Assembly (NCBI GenBank): GCA_023417655.1
Contig: JAEZFD010000010.1
Location: forward strand, 62,001-126,000
Direction: 5' to 3'
Length of the DNA: 64,000 nucleotides
DNA from: Planctomycetota bacterium
Lineage (GTDB): Bacteria; Planctomycetota; Planctomycetia; Planctomycetales; Planctomycetaceae
Shown here piece by piece: positions 54,863-62,866 of this stretch (the stretch's first letter is position 1; each line of letters opens with the position of its first letter). The notes beneath the pieces were generated by a model, which was given only the letters and a program-made list of their open reading frames with translations, ran no database searches and had not been told where the DNA came from. The translations under genes were made by a program, and so were the position numbers.

Positions 54863-55846
54863 ATGCCAGCAAGGAAACTTTCGGTGGACATGGATCCGTT
54901 AAAAACGCAACGCGAAGAGAGAGTGCTGCTTCTCCTGCACCTGCTTGGAGAAGAAGCTGCGGAACTGATCTACCCCCACCTCGAACCTGGGGCCGCGAGT
55001 CTGCTTCAGCAGCGGTTGTCGACGTTCAACGCTGACGACTGGCCTGTGCGTAAGCAAAAGCAGGTGCTGGACGACTTTGAGCGATTCCTGCAGTTCTCGC
55101 GTTCCAACGCCCGCCCCGAACTGAAACTCCATGAGGGCGATGAAGAAGAGGATCAGGAAAACACGGAAGAAGAATCCGTCGAACTGAGTGGCGACGCTCT
55201 CCTCGACATTGACCGCATCAGCATCTACCAGCTGGCAGGAGCACTCGAGAGCGAACAGCCCCGGACCGTCGCGATCATGTTGAAAGCGGTCTCACCCAAG
55301 AGGATCGCACAGGTGCTGGAACTGCTGCCTGACGAAAAACGGCAGCAGGTCGTCAGTGAACTGAGTAACGATCCGCGAATGCCGGATGTGCTACTTCGGC
55401 GAATTGCGGCTTCCACGCTTGAACGAGCGTTGAAGTTGCCGACGACCCCTCGTCAGAAAGATGACCCTGTCTTCCGACTGGTGGAAGTTCTGCGAGCAAC
55501 AGAAAAGCCAAAACGACGGCGGATTCTGAAGGCCATCGAGGAGAATAATCCTGATCAGGCCGTGCTGGTGAACCAGTCGCTTTACCAGTTCGAGGACCTG
55601 TTGCATATGGATGATCAACAGATCCAGCGAGTCCTGTCACGTGTCGATTCCGTCACTCTGTCGACAGCGCTCTTCAATGCCGATGAACGCATCATCGAAC
55701 GCATCATGGGCAATCTGTCGAAACGGGCCCGGGCATCACTGCAGGAAGAATTGAGCTTCCGGAAGAATGTCACCGGAGCACAGCTCCGTGCGTCCCGCGA
55801 TCTCGTGACCGCAGCCATCGCCGAATCAGAACAAGAAACCGAATAA
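54863..55846 (+). CDS. fliG: FliG, flagellar motor switch protein
   Basis: A 327-residue rotor protein that binds FliF, FliM and the stator. The FliG middle domain is seen around ESEQPRTVAIMLKAVSPKRIAQ (where the usual motif is EHPQ) and LPDEKRQQVVSEL. The C-terminal domain follows the pattern FEDLLHMDDQQIQRVLSRVD with charged residues before NLSKRARASLQEEL, where stator contact is expected. The N-terminal domain (about 1-95) is poorly conserved. A very acidic spacer (EGDEEEDQENTEEES) lies between the N-terminal and middle domains, which is uncommon. Start at ATG 54863 or the ATG at 54890 is uncertain. It lies 63 bases after fliF. Confidence 0.93.
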   Translation: MPARKLSVDMDPLKTQREERVLLLLHLLGEEAAELIYPHLEPGAASLLQQRLSTFNADDWPVRKQKQVLDDFERFLQFSRSNARPELKLHEGDEEEDQENTEEESVELSGDALLDIDRISIYQLAGALESEQPRTVAIMLKAVSPKRIAQVLELLPDEKRQQVVSELSNDPRMPDVLLRRIAASTLERALKLPTTPRQKDDPVFRLVEVLRATEKPKRRRILKAIEENNPDQAVLVNQSLYQFEDLLHMDDQQIQRVLSRVDSVTLSTALFNADERIIERIMGNLSKRARASLQEELSFRKNVTGAQLRASRDLVTAAIAESEQETE

Positions 55847-55862
55847 ACACAGGAGATCGACG

Positions 55863-56525
55863 ATGGAACGAATTCCGATCTCCTTCACTGCCCGTCCGCA
55901 GGCGATTCAACTGCGCAGTTCCGGGCAGGCTGTGTTTCATGAGATTCCGGTCATTCCGACGAATACAATCTCGACTCCTCCGCCATTTCCAGTGGAGCCG
56001 CGCCCGGCACCAGAGCCGGATCTTCGCCCCCTGTTGAACAACATTGCCTCTGCCGTGGCCGAGGTCGAACAGCGTCGGCAGCAGTCGCTGGAGGAGTTAC
56101 AACAGGTCGCCATTGAACTGTCGATTGCAGTTGCATCTCAACTTGTCTTTGAAGCGTTAGACCGGGATCAGCTTGGCGTCGAGAACCTTGTGAAGAATGC
56201 GATCTCCAGCCTGGGGCTGGATCAATCCTGCGTCATTTTCCTGAACCCGGTGGATCTCGACTTGCTCAAGAAGCGACTCGCGAAAACACCTTCGGAATGG
56301 AACACAACAAAAATTCAATTGATGGCTGACCCGGGTCTCGCACGCGGGGGATGCCGGGCCGAATCCCCCGACGGAAGAATGGTGATTTCGGAGATCACAT
56401 CACGCCTTTCAGAAATTCGTCGTCACTGGATGGAGGAACTGGATGACTCTCAGATTGAACGTCGACGCGCTGCGGGAGAAGGCCCGGCGCTGCGACGGTT
56501 TCCGGACCGCCGGGAGACTGCGTAG
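55863..56525 (+). CDS. fliH: FliH, flagellar export ATPase regulator
   Basis: A 220-residue protein. The Pro-rich N-terminal third is variable; a coiled-coil segment (VAEVEQRRQQSLEELQQVA, about 65-85) precedes the conserved C-terminal domain with ALDRDQLGVENLVKNAISSLG, LNPVDLDLLKKRL and DPGLARGGCRAESPDG, the block shared by FliH and ATPase peripheral-stalk subunits. It binds FliI and holds it at the export gate. The last 28 codons overlap the start of fliI in another frame by 83 bases; its C-terminal tail there is rich in Arg and Glu. Confidence 0.9.
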   Translation: MERIPISFTARPQAIQLRSSGQAVFHEIPVIPTNTISTPPPFPVEPRPAPEPDLRPLLNNIASAVAEVEQRRQQSLEELQQVAIELSIAVASQLVFEALDRDQLGVENLVKNAISSLGLDQSCVIFLNPVDLDLLKKRLAKTPSEWNTTKIQLMADPGLARGGCRAESPDGRMVISEITSRLSEIRRHWMEELDDSQIERRRAAGEGPALRRFPDRRETA

Positions 56526-57768
56526 CGTGCAGGAACTCCTCACCGCGCGGTTGCCGGGTTCAATCGGAGAACTCTGCGAGATCCGCAATAGTGAGGATGA
56601 ACTGCTGCTCGGAGAAATCGTCGGTATTCACGATGAAACCAGCCAGATCATGTGCTTTCAGCACGCAACCGGACTGCGCCCCGGCTGCGAGGTGATTGCG
56701 ACAGGTCGCCGTGTCCGCACCCCCGTCGGCCCTGCCCTGCTGGGACGCGTCGTAAATGGACTGGGTCAGCCGATTGACATCCCCAGCCCGATCTCTGTGC
56801 GCCGCTGGAAGTCGGTCGAACGGGAAACCCCAGCGGCACTGCAGCGAAAACGAATCACAACTCCACTGGTCACCGGTCAACGGGCGATTGATGGCCTGCT
56901 CACCATCGGACAGGGGCAGCGAGTCGGACTCTTCGCCGGCAGTGGTGTCGGGAAAAGTACGCTGCTGGGTGAAATCGCCCGGCATGCATCGGCTGACCTG
57001 AACGTCATTTGTCTGGTCGGTGAACGCGGCCGTGAAGTGTTGCCGTTTCTGGAAGACTGTCTCGGACCGGAAGGCCGGGAGAAGTCAGTCGTGGTCGTGG
57101 CCACTTCTGACGAAACACCACTCATGCGAATTCAGGCCGTTCGAACTGCCATCGCAATCGCGGACGACTTTCGCGCTCGAGGATCGAATGTGCTCTTTTT
57201 TCTCGACAGCCTGACACGTCTGGCATTTGCTCAGCGGGAGCTGGGACTGCTGCGAGGAGAACCACCCGGAACGCGCGGCTATCCGCCTTCCGTTTTCGGC
57301 GTCCTCGCAGGAACACTGGAACAACTGGGGAATGACAATGTCGGTTCCATCACAGGTCTGATCACGGTACTGGTCGACGGTGATGATATGGATGAGCCAA
57401 TCGCCGATGCCGCCCGCTCGATTCTCGATGGTCACATCGTGCTCGACCGGAAACTGGCAGCACAGAATCACTATCCGGCAATCAACGTTCTGCAGAGTGT
57501 CAGCCGACTCTTCCGGGAAGTGACCACGCCAGAGCATCGAGCCGCCGCACAGAAATTCCGTCAGGTGATGGCCACCTATCAAGAAGTCGCTGACCTGATT
57601 CAGATGGGGATGTATCAGAAGGGGGCTTCGCCAGTGATCGATGAAGCCATCCAGCTGATGCCGAAAATTCAGAACTTCCTGCGACAAGACATCGGACTCA
57701 GCGGCGACTTCGCGCGAACGGTCGCCGAAATGCAAAAGATCATGTCACAAGCAGCCGTGAAAGCGTAA
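56443..57768 (+). CDS. fliI: FliI, flagellum-specific export ATPase
   Basis: A 441-residue F1-like ATPase that drives unfolding and export of flagellar subunits. Seen: GSIGELCEI at the N-terminal barrel, the Walker A motif GSGVGKST (about 166-173), CLVGERGREV, Walker B region NVLFFLDSLTRLA, and the C-terminal RVLGYQ-like helical domain ending IMSQAAVKA. ATG 56443 has an excellent GGAGG site 6 bases upstream and gives the normal N-terminal helix (LNVDALREKAR). This start overlaps fliH by 83 bases, a notable arrangement discussed in the findings. Confidence 0.96.
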   Translation: MTLRLNVDALREKARRCDGFRTAGRLRSVQELLTARLPGSIGELCEIRNSEDELLLGEIVGIHDETSQIMCFQHATGLRPGCEVIATGRRVRTPVGPALLGRVVNGLGQPIDIPSPISVRRWKSVERETPAALQRKRITTPLVTGQRAIDGLLTIGQGQRVGLFAGSGVGKSTLLGEIARHASADLNVICLVGERGREVLPFLEDCLGPEGREKSVVVVATSDETPLMRIQAVRTAIAIADDFRARGSNVLFFLDSLTRLAFAQRELGLLRGEPPGTRGYPPSVFGVLAGTLEQLGNDNVGSITGLITVLVDGDDMDEPIADAARSILDGHIVLDRKLAAQNHYPAINVLQSVSRLFREVTTPEHRAAAQKFRQVMATYQEVADLIQMGMYQKGASPVIDEAIQLMPKIQNFLRQDIGLSGDFARTVAEMQKIMSQAAVKA

Positions 57769-57777
57769 TCAGACTTC

Positions 57778-58251
57778 ATGCGTCGTTTCCACTCCCCACT
57801 CCTGAAGATTCAAGCTGTCTATGAACAGCAGCGGCGACTCGCAGAGATCGAGCTGAGCCGTGCATTGAGTCGTCAGCGGGAAGCGGAAGAACATGTCCAG
57901 GCATCGCATGACGCCTGGGAAGCATCACGACAGATGGTGGCAAGTTTGCTGCGGCAGTCGGTCAATGCCTCGATGTTGAGCGGAGCGCAGATGCAGATTG
58001 TGGTTGCTCAGGAAACGCTCGAACAGGCAAGAACACAGCTGCAGGAGGCCGCTCAGGCGGTGCTTGCAGCCAGAACGATTTATCAGGGCTTCAACAGCAA
58101 AGTCGACGGACTGACAAAGGTGCTGGATGAACAGCGGGCCGAATATCGTCAGGACGTCATGAAAGACGAACAGATTGTGATGGACGACCGGGCCGGCTTC
58201 CGCTGGAAGCCGACGACATCCGTCCACTCCGAGGGCACTCGCCATGGTTAA
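57778..58251 (+). CDS. fliJ: FliJ-type flagellar export chaperone
   Basis: A 157-residue coiled-coil protein (RRFHSPLLKIQAVYEQQRR at the start, then continuous heptads with EIELSRALSRQREAEEHVQ and EQARTQLQEAAQAV). FliJ proteins resemble the ATPase gamma subunit, bind FliI and FlhA, and recycle export chaperones. Sequence conservation in the family is low, so the call rests on the coiled coil, size and position directly after fliI. Its stop overlaps the next start by eight bases. Confidence 0.85.
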   Translation: MRRFHSPLLKIQAVYEQQRRLAEIELSRALSRQREAEEHVQASHDAWEASRQMVASLLRQSVNASMLSGAQMQIVVAQETLEQARTQLQEAAQAVLAARTIYQGFNSKVDGLTKVLDEQRAEYRQDVMKDEQIVMDDRAGFRWKPTTSVHSEGTRHG

Positions 58252-59026
58252 GATGATTGTTGTGCTGTTGTTTGGAATCGGGATGTTCTGTGCCGCCGCC
58301 GGAGGGTCGTGGTACGTGCAGAACCGTGTCCTTACGCCTCCCGTTGCCGCGAAACCGGCGAAGCCAGAAGCAGCGGCTCCTCACGATCCAGCCGCACCGC
58401 CACGCGATGCCGCCGCGACCACCAGCACCGCCGGGGGAGATCGTCTCCCCGTAGCCGTCCGCCCGCGAGAAATGAGTGTCGAGGAACTCCTGCGTTACAG
58501 CATGGGCGTCAAAGAGCGAGAAGAGAAAGTCAAACAGAGCGAAGAACTGCTGCAGAAGCGACGGATGCAACAGCAGCTCGCGCTCGCTGACATCGAAGGA
58601 GAACGTCGCGAAATCGACGACATGCGAACTCAGGTCTCCGATCAGCTGAAGATGGCTCAGACGATGATTGAGCGGTTGAATGACATTCGCTCTGAGTTCC
58701 TGCAGGAGAAGGAGTCAGCGTCTCAGTCCTTGCAGCAGATGAAGCATGAACGCATCACGATCGACGACGAGCATCAGGACAATACCAAGCGGCTCTCTCA
58801 GTGGATTCAGAGTATGCCACCGGAGAAGGCCGCGCAGATTCTCTCTTCGATGGCGAACGATGGCGAAGAGCAGATGAAGATCGCTGTTCAGATTCTGCGA
58901 AATCTCGAAGAGCGTGAGGCCGCGAAGATCCTCTCCGCCGTCGAAGACACGAAGCTCGTTCAGCAGCTCATTCAGAACTTCCGCAATCTGCAGAAACCGC
59001 CGGTCAAAACAGCCAACCGTCGGTAA
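58244..59026 (+). CDS. MotE/YlxF-like flagellar operon protein
   Basis: A 260-residue protein: one N-terminal membrane helix (VVLLFGIGMFCAAAGG), a Pro/Ala-rich linker (about 30-70), a long coiled coil (about 80-175), and a C-terminal helical domain with SMPPEKAAQILSSMANDGEE and EEREAAKILSAVEDTKL, the MgtE-N-like motif (PPxKAAxIL) found in YlxF/MotE proteins. In Bacillus ylxF also follows fliJ. Its role is not settled; proposals include helping assembly near FliG or the stator. It starts eight bases inside fliJ, so translation is coupled. The following gene, fliQ, begins 64 bases later. Confidence 0.82.
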   Translation: MVKMIVVLLFGIGMFCAAAGGSWYVQNRVLTPPVAAKPAKPEAAAPHDPAAPPRDAAATTSTAGGDRLPVAVRPREMSVEELLRYSMGVKEREEKVKQSEELLQKRRMQQQLALADIEGERREIDDMRTQVSDQLKMAQTMIERLNDIRSEFLQEKESASQSLQQMKHERITIDDEHQDNTKRLSQWIQSMPPEKAAQILSSMANDGEEQMKIAVQILRNLEEREAAKILSAVEDTKLVQQLIQNFRNLQKPPVKTANRR

Positions 59027-59090
59027 GTCGGAACGTCTTCCTGAGTTCAATTGACGGAACTGACAGGGTACGGCATAGAACCGCCGTATT

Positions 59091-59360
59091 ATGTCTACCC
59101 TTGAAATTGCTGTCATCCTGCGCGACCTGCTGCTGACTGCTCTGGTGCTGACACTGCCGTCAGTCGCCGCGAGTCTGCTCGTCGGGACCGTGATCAGCAT
59201 CATTCAGACCGTTACCAGCGTTCAGGAGCAGACTCTTTCGTTTGCTCCTCGTATTATCGCTGTCGTACTGGTGATGATGGTGACGCTCCCCTGGAGCCTG
59301 CGGATGGCCACCGGCTTCACGACCCGCATGATGTATCACATGCTGGAGGCCGTGCGATGA
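59091..59360 (+). CDS. fliQ: FliQ, flagellar export gate protein
   Basis: An 89-residue membrane protein with two helices. Seen: LLTALVLTLPSVAASLLVGTV and SIIQTVTSVQEQTLSFAPRI with VLVMMVTLPW, typical of FliQ/SctS. It forms the export gate with FliP and FliR. The stop overlaps the fliR start (ATGA). FliP, usually just before it, is absent from this locus. Confidence 0.95.
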   Translation: MSTLEIAVILRDLLLTALVLTLPSVAASLLVGTVISIIQTVTSVQEQTLSFAPRIIAVVLVMMVTLPWSLRMATGFTTRMMYHMLEAVR

Positions 59361-60115
59361 CCACAGCAGTGGCGGTCGCTTTTCTGCTCGTGCTAATGCG
59401 GGTCGCCGGCTTTGTCGTCTTTCTGCCCCCCTTCTCTGGCAGCAATGTTCCGAATCCTGTGAAGGTCGGACTCGTCACGGCGCTGACATTGTTGTTCAGC
59501 ATCAAATCCGTTCCGCAGCTCGCACTGTCGCTCAATCAGGAAGTGGTCGGGAACTGGGTGCTGGTCGCCTGGCTGGTCGCGCGTGAGACGCTCTTCGGAG
59601 CTTCGTTGGGTTGGATGCTTGGACTGATTCTTGTCCCCATCCGAATCGCCGGTGCTTACATCGTGCAGGAGATGGGTCTCACGATGGCCGCTGTTACTTC
59701 AGCGACTGAGAATGCGGAATCCAACGTGCTGTCCCAGATTCTCGAAATCTGTGCGATCCTGTTCATCTTTGGATCCAATCTCGATCACCAGTTTATTCGC
59801 CTGCTGGATGCCACCTTCACGGCATTCCCGTCCGGACGCGCCTGGACGCTGCCAAGTCAGGACTGGTTCATCAGCAGTCTCGCTCAAACGAGTTCACTCG
59901 GGCTCGCCATCGCCGCACCGGTCGGCATCGTGCTGTTTGCCGGTCTGTTCGCCACGATGATCATCATGCGACAGGCACCGCAGTTCAATCTGTTCTCCTT
60001 CGGAACCCCGATTCGACTCGTCATTGGACTTGTCGCCCTGATCTGGTTCCTTCCCTCAATCCTGAATGGAATGGTTTATAACCTGAAAGCATTTCTCTCT
60101 TTCACCGGCGCCTAG
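59357..60115 (+). CDS. fliR: FliR, flagellar export gate protein
   Basis: A 252-residue membrane protein with about six helices. Seen: VLMRVAGFVVFLPPFSGSNVPNPVKVG, RETLFGASLGWMLGLI, GAYIVQEMGLTMAA, APVGIVLFAGLFATMIIMRQAPQFNLFSFGTPIR, all family marks of FliR/SctT. It completes the FliP5-FliQ4-FliR gate. The following flhB starts 85 bases later after a pyrimidine-rich stretch. Confidence 0.94.
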   Translation: MTTAVAVAFLLVLMRVAGFVVFLPPFSGSNVPNPVKVGLVTALTLLFSIKSVPQLALSLNQEVVGNWVLVAWLVARETLFGASLGWMLGLILVPIRIAGAYIVQEMGLTMAAVTSATENAESNVLSQILEICAILFIFGSNLDHQFIRLLDATFTAFPSGRAWTLPSQDWFISSLAQTSSLGLAIAAPVGIVLFAGLFATMIIMRQAPQFNLFSFGTPIRLVIGLVALIWFLPSILNGMVYNLKAFLSFTGA

Positions 60116-60200
60116 AACGGTTGCGTCCACTTTTCCCCTTTTTTTCCTCTTTGAATCTCTGAGCCCTCACCTCTGCTGAGGCAACCAGAGTCGTGACGCC

Positions 60201-61265
60201 ATGGCGGACGATTCCGACCTGAGCAAAACAGAAGCCCCAACACCTCGCAAGCTGGAACAGGCTCGCGAGGAAGGTCAGGTTGCGTTCAGCCCGGATCTGA
60301 ACAGTGCTGTCGCATTGCTCGTTGCTGCAATGGCAGCGATCTGGTTATTGCCGCTGATGGGCGAGCAGATGAAGAGACTGCTCATTGACCGCATCGTTCA
60401 TCTCGATGGTGGTGACTGGAACGAGAAGACGACCGTCGTCGCAACACGCTGGGTGTTTCAGAATCTGTGGGCCATCGCAGGGGGAATTTCGTTGTCCTTC
60501 CTGGGGATCAACATCCTGCTCGCACAGGTACAGACCGGTTTCATCCTGACGACAAAGCCGCTTGAGCCAAAGTGGGACCGGTTGAATCCCGTTCAGGGAA
60601 TGAAGCGACTGTTTTCCATCGACAGCCTGGTGCGTGGCCTGCAGGTCATCATCAAAGTGACGACCTTTGGAACACTCTCTTCCGTCATCTTCTGGCTGTG
60701 GTTAGGCACTCTGCAGACATCCACGCAGGGGAGTCTCGAAGAGTCTGTCGGGCTCGGCTGGCGAATGATCGTTCAGATCATGTTGGTACTCTCCGGGGCC
60801 GCCTTCGTCTGGGGTGTCGGAGACTATGGCTTCCGCTGGTTCCGTCTGCAGCAGAAGCTGCGAATGTCTATGCAGGAAATCAAAGATGAAGCCAAGGAAG
60901 AACAGGGCGATCCCTTGCTGAAAGGGCACATTCGCAAGATGCAGCGTGAAGCGGCTCAACGAAAGACGCTCACGGACGTTCCCAAGGCGAGCGTCGTCAT
61001 CACGAACCCCACGCACTACGCAATCGCTCTGCAATACGAACCCGGCCGAATGAAGGCGCCAAAGATTCTCGCGAAAGGGAGCGATGCGTTCGCCCGACGG
61101 ATTGCCAAAGTCGCCCGTGAACATGGCATCCCTGTGCTAGAGCGGAAATCCGTCGCTCGTGCGTTGTATGCCATCGGCAAGGTGGGTGAGGACGTTCCGG
61201 TCGAGTTTTATCGCGTGGTCGCCGAGATTCTGGCCTACGTCTACCGGCTGAAGAACAACCGATAG
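60201..61265 (+). CDS. flhB: FlhB, export gate switch protein
   Basis: A 354-residue protein with four membrane helices and a cytoplasmic C-terminal domain. The N-terminal EAPTPRKLEQAREEGQVAFS is typical. The self-cleavage motif NPTH is at residues 269-272, the usual place, so cleavage between Asn269 and Pro270 should switch substrate specificity from rod/hook to filament. The C-terminal ALQYEPGRMKAPKILAKGSD and RKSVARALY also match. Last gene of the operon; convergent with the Fsr-like gene. The FliK ruler that works with it is not in the window. Confidence 0.95.
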   Translation: MADDSDLSKTEAPTPRKLEQAREEGQVAFSPDLNSAVALLVAAMAAIWLLPLMGEQMKRLLIDRIVHLDGGDWNEKTTVVATRWVFQNLWAIAGGISLSFLGINILLAQVQTGFILTTKPLEPKWDRLNPVQGMKRLFSIDSLVRGLQVIIKVTTFGTLSSVIFWLWLGTLQTSTQGSLEESVGLGWRMIVQIMLVLSGAAFVWGVGDYGFRWFRLQQKLRMSMQEIKDEAKEEQGDPLLKGHIRKMQREAAQRKTLTDVPKASVVITNPTHYAIALQYEPGRMKAPKILAKGSDAFARRIAKVAREHGIPVLERKSVARALYAIGKVGEDVPVEFYRVVAEILAYVYRLKNNR

Positions 61266-61293
61266 ACGCCTCTCCGCGATGCAGTGAACAGCA

Positions 61294-62547
61294 TTACTCA
61301 GCATCTGGAGTTGCTGCCGGAGCAACTGGCGGCACCCGTTTAATATTCGGCAGGAAGATCGCAAAGAAGCCGAGCAACGGGAAGAACGCACAGATCTGGA
61401 AGATCGCCTGAATTCCGATGATATCCGCCCAGTATCCCAGAACGGCGGAAGCGATTCCGCTGATCCCGAATGCAAAGCCGAAGAACAGGCCTGCCACCAT
61501 GCCGACGCGGCCCGGCAGCAGATCCTGAGCAAAGACCAGAATCGCCGAGAATGCGGAAGCAAGAATGGCTCCGGCGAACATGCTCAACACAATCGTGACC
61601 GGAAGATTCGCATAAGGGAGTGCGAGCGAGAACGGAGTCACCCCAAAGATCGAAGCCCAGATGACAAACTTGCGACCGAAGCGGTCTCCAATGGGTCCCC
61701 CGGCAATCGTCCCTGCAGCGACGGCGAACAGAAATGCAAAGAGACAATACTGCGACTCCTGCACCGACAGCTGAAATTTATCAATCAGGAAGAACGTGTA
61801 GTAATTCGACAGGCTGACGAGATAGAAGTACTTCGAGATAATCAGCACGATCAGAATGGAGATGGCGAGTGCGACATGGCCGCGAGTGAGTTGATGCTCC
61901 CCTCGACGGGATGCTTTCGCCCCACTCCGCTTCCGGATTTCAATCTGCTTCTGATACCAGATTCCCAGTCGCTGCAGGACAATGATCGCCATGAATGCGA
62001 GAATTGCGAACCACGCAATCGCTGGCTGACCGCCGGGCATCACAATCCACGCCGCCAGCAAGGGACCGAACGAGCTCCCCAGATTTCCCCCCACCTGAAA
62101 CAACGCCTGAGCGAAGCCATGCCGTCCCCCCGACGCTAACAGGGCGAGACGCGAGGCTTCCGGGTGAAAGACGGACGATCCCAGACCGACAAGCGCCGCC
62201 GAAATCAGAATCATGGGAAGCGAATGGGACTGCGAAAGCATCAGCAGCCCGATCAGCGTTGACCCCATCCCAATGGCGAGAGAGAACGGCTGAGGGCGAC
62301 GGTCGGTGTAGTAGCCCACCAGCGGCTGCAGTAAGGAGGCCGTCATCTGGAAGGTGAGCGTAATCAGTCCGATCTGGGCGAATGTCAGATTGTGTTCAGA
62401 CTTCAGCAGGGGATAAACCGCTGGAAGGATCGCCTGAATCGTGTCGTTCAAAAAGTGCGACAGGCTTAACCCATACAGCACCGTAAATGCTGTCATCTGT
62501 TGAACGACTGGCTTCTCAGCGGTCGCGACTTGCAAATCCTGACTCAT
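61294..62547 (-). CDS. MFS transporter, fosmidomycin-resistance (Fsr) type
   Basis: A 417-residue membrane protein with about twelve hydrophobic segments in two halves. Seen: SLSHFLNDTIQAILPAVYPLLK (the Fsr N-terminus), MTASLLQPLVGYYTDRRP, GLGSSVFHPEASRLAL and GPIGDRFGRKFVIW in the second half. Fsr proteins export fosmidomycin and probably other compounds by proton antiport; the physiological substrate here is unknown. ATG 62547 is chosen; a TTG two codons upstream is in frame. It is convergent with flhB. Confidence 0.9.
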   Translation of the reverse strand: MSQDLQVATAEKPVVQQMTAFTVLYGLSLSHFLNDTIQAILPAVYPLLKSEHNLTFAQIGLITLTFQMTASLLQPLVGYYTDRRPQPFSLAIGMGSTLIGLLMLSQSHSLPMILISAALVGLGSSVFHPEASRLALLASGGRHGFAQALFQVGGNLGSSFGPLLAAWIVMPGGQPAIAWFAILAFMAIIVLQRLGIWYQKQIEIRKRSGAKASRRGEHQLTRGHVALAISILIVLIISKYFYLVSLSNYYTFFLIDKFQLSVQESQYCLFAFLFAVAAGTIAGGPIGDRFGRKFVIWASIFGVTPFSLALPYANLPVTIVLSMFAGAILASAFSAILVFAQDLLPGRVGMVAGLFFGFAFGISGIASAVLGYWADIIGIQAIFQICAFFPLLGFFAIFLPNIKRVPPVAPAATPDAE

Positions 62548-62866
62548 TACCAATCCTGTCCGGAAAATCCCGCTTCACTTCCCGATGCCTCAAAGGCAAT
62601 CCACCGCAACCGGCCGCCTCAGGTGGAGCATCAGCATCCTTCCGGATCGCAGGGCGACAACGCGCAATATCACCTCAAACCATATTGTATCGCCGTTGCC
62701 GCTCCGGAATACCGATCCCCTCGGAGCGGCACCGGAAAGACGCGCCTGTCCCGGAGAGGTTCGCCATCCCTATGAGGAGATTGAAGGCACGAGCTGTGGA
62801 AAATCCACTGCAGTCAGCTGAATTGGTCTCACATCCGTGAATCCAGATAGATGGATTCACCGCGTC
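62548..62866. other. Intergenic region before the CPBP gene end
   Basis: About 320 bases, no gene recognised. It carries the hairpin at 62837-62860 and, by position, the promoter of the Fsr-like gene. Small open frames here have no coding character. Confidence 0.5.
62837..62860 (-). terminator. Hairpin just past the CPBP protein stop
   Basis: A perfect 9-base-pair stem (62837-62845 with 62852-62860), 6-base loop, seven bases after the stop codon on the minus strand. No T run follows on that strand. Confidence 0.5.
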
